Source of the DNA: JAWWBN01 sp033720955
GTDB lineage: Bacteria > Acidobacteriota > Thermoanaerobaculia > Multivoradales > JAHEKO01
Reading direction: 5' to 3'
Length of the DNA: 6,853 nt
NCBI GenBank assembly: GCA_033720955.1
Contig: JAWWBN010000210.1
Span: forward strand, 1 to 6,853
Shown here: piece after piece, positions 1 to 5,146 of the stretch
How positions within the stretch are numbered: the stretch's first letter is position 1
Layout: every line of letters begins with the position of its first letter
The notes under the pieces: model-generated
The model's database searches: none
Told to the model about the DNA's origin: nothing
The model's input: the letters and a program-made list of their open reading frames with translations, nothing else
Made by a program: the position numbers and the translations under genes

Positions 1-1010
1 AACCAGGTCAGGGCGGCCTCGTGGTCGCCCGCGGCGGCGGCCAGGGAGCCCAGGTTGTAGAGCGCCGCCAGGTTCGCGGGGGCGGCCTCGACCACCCACC
101 GGAACTGCTCCGCCGCCGCCTCGTTCTCGCCGAGCGCCGCCAGGGCGGAGCCCAGGTTCACCCGTGCCGGGATGCTGTTGCCGTCGGCCTCCACGGCGCG
201 GGCGAACTCTTCCGCCGCCTCGCGGAAGCGGCCGGCGCCGTAGGCGGCGCGGCCACGCAGCAGGCGCACCCGCGCGCCGGTCGTCAGGCCGGCCAGACCG
301 TCGATCAGGGGATCGGCCGGCTTGACCCCCACCTTGCCCACCAGGCCCAGCAGCCGGCGCGCCTCCTCCTCCTCGCCCAGAGCCCGCAGGGCCATGGCCA
401 ACGGATAGTAGAGCCGGTTGGCCGACGGCTCGATGGCGAGCGCCTCCCGCAGCGCCTCGGCCGCGGCGGCGGGGCGGCCCGGGCTCAGGTAGAGCTCCCC
501 GAGCTCGGCCCGTGCCGCCGCGCCGGAGGGATCGGAGCGGGCCGCCTCGCGGAGGTTCCTCTCGGCCGCCTCGAGCCGGCCCAGCCCGGCGTAGACCTGC
601 CCCAGCCGCACCAGGGCCGGGCGCACCCCGGGCAGGATGGCGAGCGCCTTCTCGTAGAGCTTCGCCGCCTCCTCCAGACGGCCCTCGGCCTGACGCACGT
701 AGCCCAGCAGGTACGGCCACCGGAAGTCGGCCGGCGCGAGCTCGGCGGCGAGCTCGTAGCAGTCGGCCGCCGCCGCCCGCAGGTCGTAGGCGTGGTAGAG
801 CTGTCCCAGCTCGCCCACCGCCTGGGCGCGCTCGGCGGCCGGCTGCCCCTCGTCGGCGAGACGGGCGCGGGCCAGCTCGTCGAGCGCCGCGATCTGCTCG
901 GCGACGGCGGGCTCCAGCGCCTCGAGGTCGAGGCTCGGCAGCTCCCGGGCGCCCGCCGCCGACGGCACGGCCAGGACGAGGGCGATCACGATGGGAGCGA
1001 GCCTCCTCAT
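1..1010 (-). CDS. Exported TPR-repeat protein, C-terminus cut off by the left edge
   Basis: This gene encodes at least 336 residues and stays open through the left edge, so its C-terminus and stop lie outside the window. Residues 1-21 look like a Sec signal peptide: an MRR start, a hydrophobic core at about 5-15, and small residues before a likely cut near Ala21. Degenerate 34-residue tetratricopeptide units follow at about 62-95, 96-129, 130-163, 164-197 and 198-225. After a short linker come units at 246-279, 280-313 and the start of another at 314. They show the usual TPR pattern of LG..Y...G....A...Y..A....P. TPR arrays bind other proteins, so a scaffold or partner role outside the cytoplasm is inferred; no catalytic motif is visible. 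The ATG overlaps the stop of the upstream FG-GAP gene as ATGA, which suggests coupled translation. No good ribosome site precedes it, and AGGAGG occurs at codons 2-3 instead. A GTG at codon 8 is possible but would remove the basic signal-peptide N-region. Architecture is clear; precise function is unknown. Confidence 0.88.
   Translation of the reverse strand, partial: MRRLAPIVIALVLAVPSAAGARELPSLDLEALEPAVAEQIAALDELARARLADEGQPAAERAQAVGELGQLYHAYDLRAAAADCYELAAELAPADFRWPYLLGYVRQAEGRLEEAAKLYEKALAILPGVRPALVRLGQVYAGLGRLEAAERNLREAARSDPSGAAARAELGELYLSPGRPAAAAEALREALAIEPSANRLYYPLAMALRALGEEEEARRLLGLVGKVGVKPADPLIDGLAGLTTGARVRLLRGRAAYGAGRFREAAEEFARAVEADGNSIPARVNLGSALAALGENEAAAEQFRWVVEAAPANLAALYNLGSLAAAAGDHEAALTW
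1007..1010 (-). promoter_or_regulatory. ATGA stop/start overlap coupling the FG-GAP and TPR genes
   Basis: The TGA stop of the FG-GAP gene (1009-1007) shares bases with the ATG of the TPR gene (1010-1008). No clear Shine-Dalgarno lies just upstream, so initiation probably depends on ribosomes finishing the upstream gene. This points to balanced production of the two exported proteins. Confidence 0.75.
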
Positions 1011-2716
1011 GGCGAAGCCGAACGGTACCAGACCAGGTAGCGGCGCTCGGGCGGACCGGCGAGCCGCCAGCGGCCGCCCCGGAGGCCGTCCACCTCCGCC
1101 GTCTCCGCGCCGGCCGCCGCGAGACCCAGAACGACCCGCGGGTCGTTGGCCGAGCAGTAGCTGCCGTCGGTGCGCGACCGCGCCGTGACGGTGCGTCCGT
1201 CGGCCCGCCGCAGGGCCACCCGGGCGCCCGGAAGCCGCCGCCCCGCCCGATCCAGGGGGCGGACCCCCAGCCAGCCGGAACCGTCGCCGGCGCGGTTCAG
1301 CAGCAGCCGCGCCGGGCCGTTGTTGTTGAGAACCAGGATGTCCGTGTCGCCGTCGTTGTCCACGTCGCCGAAGGCGGCGCCGCGACTCACCTCGGCGACG
1401 GTGAACGCCTCGCCGGCGCGATCCGAGACCTCCTCGAACCGGCCGCCGAGGTTGTGGAAGAGCTGGTTGGGCTGCTCGAGGGGGTAGGGATCGCCGGCGG
1501 CCGCCAGCTCCTCCTGGATCCGCACCGCTCCGTTGAGCGCCACCAGGTCCGGCAGCCCGTCGTTGTCGTAGTCGATCCAGCCGGTGCCGAAGGCGGTGTA
1601 GGGCAGGCTCACCGCCGCCAGTCCACTGGCCGCAGTGCGGTCCTCGAAGAGACCCGCGCCGTCGTTGACGTAGAGGGTGTTGGACTCGTCCATGAGGTGG
1701 GTCATGAACAGATCCTCGTCGCCGTCGAGATCGAAGTCGCCCGCCGCCACGCCCATGCTGGCCTCGGGCGCCCCCGAGCGGTTTACCGCCGTCCCCGCGA
1801 AGAGGGCCTCCTCGACGAAAGTGCCGTCGCCGCGGTTGATCCACATCTGGTTGGGGGCGCCGTCGTTGGCGACGTAGAGGTCCGGCAGCGAGTCGCCGTT
1901 GAAGTCCCCCGACACCACCCCGAGCCCGGGCCCCGGGCGGTAGTCGCGCAGCACCCGCCGGGTCACGTCGTCGAAGGTGCCGTCGCCCCGGTTCTCGAGC
2001 AGCCGGTCGGCGAGGGGAGAGAAGGAGGAGGGGCCGCAGTAGTCGCGCCGCGAGCTGGTGGCGAAGCACCTCGGGTTCGCGGCGACGTCGAAGTCCACGT
2101 AGTTGACCACGTAGAGATCGAGGTCGCCGTCGGCGTCGTAGTCGACGAAGGCGGCGCTGGTGCTCCAGCTCGGGTCGTCCGCCCCGGCGGCGGCGGCGAC
2201 CTCCTCGAAGGTGCCGTCGCCGCGGCTGCGCCAGAGCTGGTTCGGGCCGTAGTTGGTGACGTAGAGGTCGTCGAAGCCGTCGCCGTCCACGTCCCCCACC
2301 GCCACCCCCATGCCGTAGCCGTCGGCCTCGAGACCGCTGGCGCCGGTGACGTCCACGAAGCGCAGGAGGGTGGCGCCCCCGGGTCCGGCGGCCGCGTCGT
2401 TGCGGTACAGGCGGTCCAAGGGCGTGCCCTCGCCGGCGAAGGGGAAGAGGGCGTCGTCCATGGTCTCGCCCGGACCCATCAGCGCTCCCTGGACGAGGTA
2501 CACGTCGAGATCGCCGTCGCCGTCGTAGTCGAGGAGGGCGCCTCCCTGACCGGTCATCTCGGGGAAGTAGAGCTCCCCGGTCATGCCGTTGAAGTGCACG
2601 AAATCGAGGCCGGTCGCGGCGGCGACGTCCTCGAAGATCTCGCCGTCCGCCGCGGCGGGCGGCGACAGGAGCAAGAGCGGGAGCAGGATGGCGACGCTTG
2701 CCGCCGGCGGCTTCAG
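1007..2716 (-). CDS. Exported FG-GAP/VCBS beta-propeller protein with ASPIC/UnbV domain (CRTAC1-like), apparent CTG start
   Basis: The product is 569 residues if translation starts at the CTG at 2716. Residues 1-23 form a signal peptide with Lys2, a hydrophobic core at about 8-17 and an AAA-DG cleavage site, so the protein is likely exported. Seven calcium-loop motifs of the D.D.DG..D type begin at Asp63, 142, 192, 271, 327, 382 and 451, matching a seven-bladed integrin-alpha-like propeller. Repeated NRGDGTFEEV-like strands lie between them. Cys217 and Cys227 sit in an insert after the third motif and could form a disulfide. The C-terminus (about 481-550) matches the ASPIC/UnbV domain, including the GSYCSANDPRV signature at 518-528. 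Such proteins are usually extracellular, and their biochemical role is mostly unknown; carbohydrate or protein binding is inference. No ATG, GTG or TTG was found in frame close upstream. The first downstream choices are a TTG at 2674, which breaks the signal peptide, and an ATG at 2584, which removes it. The stop overlaps the next gene's ATG. Confidence 0.9.
   Translation of the reverse strand: MKPPAASVAILLPLLLLSPPAAADGEIFEDVAAATGLDFVHFNGMTGELYFPEMTGQGGALLDYDGDGDLDVYLVQGALMGPGETMDDALFPFAGEGTPLDRLYRNDAAAGPGGATLLRFVDVTGASGLEADGYGMGVAVGDVDGDGFDDLYVTNYGPNQLWRSRGDGTFEEVAAAAGADDPSWSTSAAFVDYDADGDLDLYVVNYVDFDVAANPRCFATSSRRDYCGPSSFSPLADRLLENRGDGTFDDVTRRVLRDYRPGPGLGVVSGDFNGDSLPDLYVANDGAPNQMWINRGDGTFVEEALFAGTAVNRSGAPEASMGVAAGDFDLDGDEDLFMTHLMDESNTLYVNDGAGLFEDRTAASGLAAVSLPYTAFGTGWIDYDNDGLPDLVALNGAVRIQEELAAAGDPYPLEQPNQLFHNLGGRFEEVSDRAGEAFTVAEVSRGAAFGDVDNDGDTDILVLNNNGPARLLLNRAGDGSGWLGVRPLDRAGRRLPGARVALRRADGRTVTARSRTDGSYCSANDPRVVLGLAAAGAETAEVDGLRGGRWRLAGPPERRYLVWYRSASP
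1340..2530 (-). repeat. Seven diverged calcium-loop repeats of the FG-GAP propeller
   Basis: Seven nine-residue D.D.DG..D motifs are encoded at 2504-2530, 2267-2293, 2117-2143, 1880-1906, 1712-1738, 1547-1573 and 1340-1366. The spacing between starts is 79, 50, 79, 56, 55 and 69 residues, so these are irregular protein-level repeats rather than a tandem DNA array. The fourth motif is the least regular, with Asn at position 3 and no Gly at position 6. On the plus strand they appear as recurring gtcgccgtcg-like words, which helps create long spurious antisense reading frames. Confidence 0.85.
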
Positions 2717-2726
2717 TAGGCCCCCC
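2713..2726 (-). promoter_or_regulatory. CTGA stop/start overlap with upstream G-run (translation initiation site of the FG-GAP gene)
   Basis: On the minus strand the wbaP stop TGA (2715-2713) overlaps a CTG (2716-2714) that opens the signal-peptide frame, giving CTGA in the same geometry as a classic ATGA overlap. A run of six G (2726-2721) ends four bases before the CTG. It could pair weakly with the CCUCC anti-Shine-Dalgarno core. Termination-reinitiation by ribosomes leaving wbaP is the simplest way to use such a start. This is inferred from sequence; initiation at CTG is rare in bacteria. Confidence 0.6.
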
Positions 2727-4227
2727 GGCCGGCCAGCACCGCCATCACCGTGCGCCCCAGGATGTAGAGATCCATCCAGATGGACCAGTTGCGGATGTAG
2801 TACGAGTCGAACCGCTCCTGGTCCTCGACGTCGCCGTGGCTGCGGACCATGACCTGCCAGAGGCCGGTCAGCCCCGGGCGCACACGCCGGCGCAGGTCGC
2901 GGAAGCGGGCCGGCAGGCTCTCCAGGTGGTAGTCGGGGAAGGGCCGCGGGCCCACCAGGCTCATCTCGCCGGTGACCACGCTCCAGAGCTGGGGCAGCTC
3001 GTCGAGGCTGAACCTCCGCAGGAACCGCCCCACCACCGGCAGGATCCGCGGGTCGTGGGTCAGCTTGAACCGGCTCTCCCACTCGCGTCGGGCCTCCGGG
3101 TGCTCCTCCAGGTGGCGGCGCAGCCGGCGGTCGGCGTCGACGTACATGGTGCGCAGCTTGCGGACCCGGATCCGACGTCCGCCCAGCCCCTCGCGCTCCT
3201 GGGCGAAGAAGGCCGGACCGCGGCTGACCAGCTTGACCAGGACGATCCCGAGGCCGATCAGCGGCAGGGCCAGGAGCAGGCACACGCTGCCCGCCACCAG
3301 GTCCATGGTGCGCTTGACCAGCCGGTGGCGGCGGCGTAGGAGCTGGTTGCAGTACTCGATGCCCAGGCTGCCCCCCATGTTGCGCACCACCACCCCCTCG
3401 ATGGGGTCGCCGGCGTTGCTGCGCACCAGGATGACGTGGCGGAAGTGCGCCTGGAGGAGGTCCAGCGCCCCGCCCCGGTCGGACAGCTTCTCCTCCAGCA
3501 CCAGCGCCACCCGCACGCCGTGACGGGCCAGCGGCTCCACCTGCTCGAGCCCTCCGAGGTGGACCAGGTCGGAGGGCGGCGGCGCCCCGCCCGGCAGCCG
3601 CAGCACCCACCGCGGACGGTAGCCCAGGGTGAGAGCGCCCCGCAGGTCGCCGACCAGTCGCCGGGCCTGGGGGCCGGTTCCGACCACCACCGCCGGCTCC
3701 CCCCACCAGCGCCGATCGTGGACCAGGGCCAGCAGGAGCTGGCGACCCACCGGCAGGGCCACCAGGATCCCGCCCCAGGCCAGGAAGAAGGTCACCCGCG
3801 AGTAGGTCGGGGGCACCTTCAGGACGAAGCTCCCCGCCGCCAGCACCAGGAAGACGAAGCTGGAGCGCAGCGACAGCCGGCGCAGGGTCTCGATGGCGCC
3901 CATCCCGAAGCCGGGGTAGAGACCGGCCTTGGCGAAGCCGATGACGAAGAGCAGCATCAGCGGCGCGAGGTGCAGATAGTCGCCCAGGGTCTGGCCGCGG
4001 ACCCCGACCGCCCACAGGCGGATGGCCGCCAGGGCCACGACGGCGATCACGAAGAGGTCGTGGAGGGTCAGCAGGGCGACCCGCAGCGGGGGCGCCCAGG
4101 AGGGTGCGAGCCCGTCGCGGATCCGGGCGGAGACCGTGGCGGCGCTGGGCATCGCGACCTCGGCCGTCGCCAGCCCCGTGCTGGCGAGTGCGACGGCCGG
4201 AGACCGTTCGACGGCTTCTTCGCTCAT
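2713..4227 (-). CDS. wbaP: WbaP-type undecaprenyl-phosphate sugar phosphotransferase (polyisoprenyl-phosphate hexose-1-phosphate transferase)
   Basis: The 504-residue membrane enzyme is predicted to transfer a sugar 1-phosphate, in this family often galactose or glucose, from a UDP-sugar to undecaprenyl phosphate, the first step of lipid-linked polysaccharide assembly. Hydrophobic segments lie at about 51-72, 86-104, 122-138 and 146-168. A central domain with VVVGTG (180-185) follows. The C-terminal catalytic domain starts near KRTMDL (305-310) with a membrane helix at about 308-335. It contains RKLRTM (356-361), the SLDELPQLW segment (407-415) holding the likely catalytic Asp409-Glu410 pair, MSLVGPRP (422-429) and RPGLTGLWQV (450-459). 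The RNWSIWMDLYIL segment and the final GAY are typical of WbaP relatives, so the 3' end looks intact. The ATG at 4227 is chosen because AAGGTGG lies just upstream; an in-frame GTG at 4296 would add 23 alanine-rich residues. The gene lies 88 bases after cysQ. The family is secure; the exact sugar donor cannot be read from sequence. Confidence 0.92.
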   Translation of the reverse strand: MSEEAVERSPAVALASTGLATAEVAMPSAATVSARIRDGLAPSWAPPLRVALLTLHDLFVIAVVALAAIRLWAVGVRGQTLGDYLHLAPLMLLFVIGFAKAGLYPGFGMGAIETLRRLSLRSSFVFLVLAAGSFVLKVPPTYSRVTFFLAWGGILVALPVGRQLLLALVHDRRWWGEPAVVVGTGPQARRLVGDLRGALTLGYRPRWVLRLPGGAPPPSDLVHLGGLEQVEPLARHGVRVALVLEEKLSDRGGALDLLQAHFRHVILVRSNAGDPIEGVVVRNMGGSLGIEYCNQLLRRRHRLVKRTMDLVAGSVCLLLALPLIGLGIVLVKLVSRGPAFFAQEREGLGGRRIRVRKLRTMYVDADRRLRRHLEEHPEARREWESRFKLTHDPRILPVVGRFLRRFSLDELPQLWSVVTGEMSLVGPRPFPDYHLESLPARFRDLRRRVRPGLTGLWQVMVRSHGDVEDQERFDSYYIRNWSIWMDLYILGRTVMAVLAGRGAY

Positions 4228-4238
4228 CACCACCTTCT
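4228..4238 (-). promoter_or_regulatory. Ribosome binding site supporting the wbaP ATG at 4227
   Basis: The minus strand reads AGAAGGTGGTG immediately before the ATG. AAGGTGG is a one-mismatch Shine-Dalgarno, with its GG core about five bases from the start. It favours 4227 over the upstream in-frame GTG at 4296. A GTG directly adjacent (4230) is a near-equivalent alternative. Confidence 0.6.
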
Positions 4239-4315
4239 CGATGGAGCCTAGCACCGCGGCCGCGGCCGGCGCCATGGAGCCCGGCACACCGCGCACCGCG
4301 CTCCAGGCTCCCGCG

Positions 4316-5104
4316 TCAGGCCTCGGCGCGCAGCCCGAGCAGCTCCTCGACCGCCGGCGCGAGGCTCGCCGGATAGGCGGCGAAGCCGGGGAAGAGCGGG
4401 TGCGGCCGGTTGAACCGCGGCTCCCCCTGGTCGGGGATCCTCACCCGGCCGCCGCCCGCCTCGACCAACGCCGCCCCGGCGGCCACGTCCCACTCGTGCT
4501 TGGGCACCAGGGTCCAGGTGAGGTCGGCCAGCCCCGCCGCCACCTGGGCCATCTTGTAGGCCACCGAGCCGCAGGGGCGGATCTCCAGCTCTCCGCCCTC
4601 GAACCGCTCCCACTCGCCGCGGCGGATCTCGCTGCGGCTGGCCAGCACCTTGGCCCCGGCCAGGCGGCGCCGATCGACGACCCGTGCCGGCTCGCCGTTC
4701 AGGGTCAGCCCCTCCCCCGGGGCGCCCAGAAAGAGCTGGCCGGCGACGGGGCTGTGGATGCCGCCCGCCACCGGACGACCCTCCTCCACCAGGGCGATCG
4801 AGATGCACCACTCCGGGATCCCGGCGATGAACTCGCGGGTCCCGTCCACCGGATCGACGACCCACACGCGGCGGCAGTCGAGACGGGTGCGGTCGTCCCG
4901 CGTCTCCTCGGAGAGCCAGCCCTCGCCCGCCGCGGGCAGCAGCCGCTTGAGGACGTCGTCCACCGCCCGGTCGGCCTCGGTGACCGGATCGCCGCCCTTC
5001 TTGCGCTCCGCCTCGATGGCCCCCGGGGTGAACGGCTCGAGGGCCTTCGCGGCGGCCAGCAGGCCTTCGCGGATGCGCGCGAGGTCGTCGCGGCGCGCGC
5101 TCAT
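4316..5104 (-). CDS. cysQ: 3'(2'),5'-bisphosphate nucleotidase CysQ (inositol monophosphatase superfamily)
   Basis: The 262-residue cytoplasmic enzyme is predicted to hydrolyse 3'-phosphoadenosine 5'-phosphate (PAP) to AMP and phosphate, clearing the inhibitory by-product formed when PAPS is used. It has the Mg-dependent phosphatase signatures in order: GDPVTEAD (38-45), WLSEE with metal-ligand Glu66/67, DPVDGTREF (84-92) with Asp84 and Asp87, and the C-terminal HEWDVAAG (203-210) with Asp206. Length and motif spacing match CysQ rather than inositol monophosphatase or fructose-1,6-bisphosphatase, though substrate cannot be proved from motifs alone. The ATG at 5104 has GAGG seven bases upstream. 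It follows the ATP sulfurylase/APS kinase gene by 42 bases. That neighbour makes PAPS, which strengthens the PAP phosphatase call over a sugar-phosphate role. Confidence 0.92.
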   Translation of the reverse strand: MSARRDDLARIREGLLAAAKALEPFTPGAIEAERKKGGDPVTEADRAVDDVLKRLLPAAGEGWLSEETRDDRTRLDCRRVWVVDPVDGTREFIAGIPEWCISIALVEEGRPVAGGIHSPVAGQLFLGAPGEGLTLNGEPARVVDRRRLAGAKVLASRSEIRRGEWERFEGGELEIRPCGSVAYKMAQVAAGLADLTWTLVPKHEWDVAAGAALVEAGGGRVRIPDQGEPRFNRPHPLFPGFAAYPASLAPAVEELLGLRAEA

Positions 5105-5115
5105 CGCTCCGCCTC
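5105..5115 (-). promoter_or_regulatory. Ribosome binding site of cysQ
   Basis: The minus strand reads GAGGCGGAGCG directly before the ATG. GAGG sits seven bases from the start, a normal spacing. A second GGAG lies too close to be the main site. Confidence 0.6.
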
Positions 5116-5146
5116 GCCGCCGGGTCGTCCGGCTCGGCCCCGGGCG

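Noticed and set aside
512..2719. A 735-codon open frame on the plus strand, with other long plus-strand frames across the window
   Set aside because: It lies antisense to the well-supported FG-GAP and TPR genes. Its product is low-complexity (Arg/Pro-rich, then Val/Glu/Gly-rich), with no recognisable domain. High GC and the repeated Asp/Gly codons on the minus strand remove stops from the complementary frames.
2717..4015. Upstream extension of the FG-GAP frame through the wbaP region, suggesting a fusion protein
   Set aside because: The extension is Pro/Gly/Arg-rich and has no domain, and wbaP is intact in the other frame. The clean signal peptide begins exactly at the overlap. The G-run at 2721-2726 does not make a standard -1 slippery heptamer with the wbaP frame.
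4254..4265. Palindrome CCGCGGCCGCGG as an operator or terminator
   Set aside because: It is made only of G and C, has no T-tract, and no known regulator site resembles it; expected often enough in GC-rich DNA.
5119..5133. Possible terminator hairpin between Sat-CysC and cysQ (five-base GCCGG/CCGGC stem)
   Set aside because: The stem is short, no T-run follows in the direction of transcription, and such matches are common by chance at this GC content.
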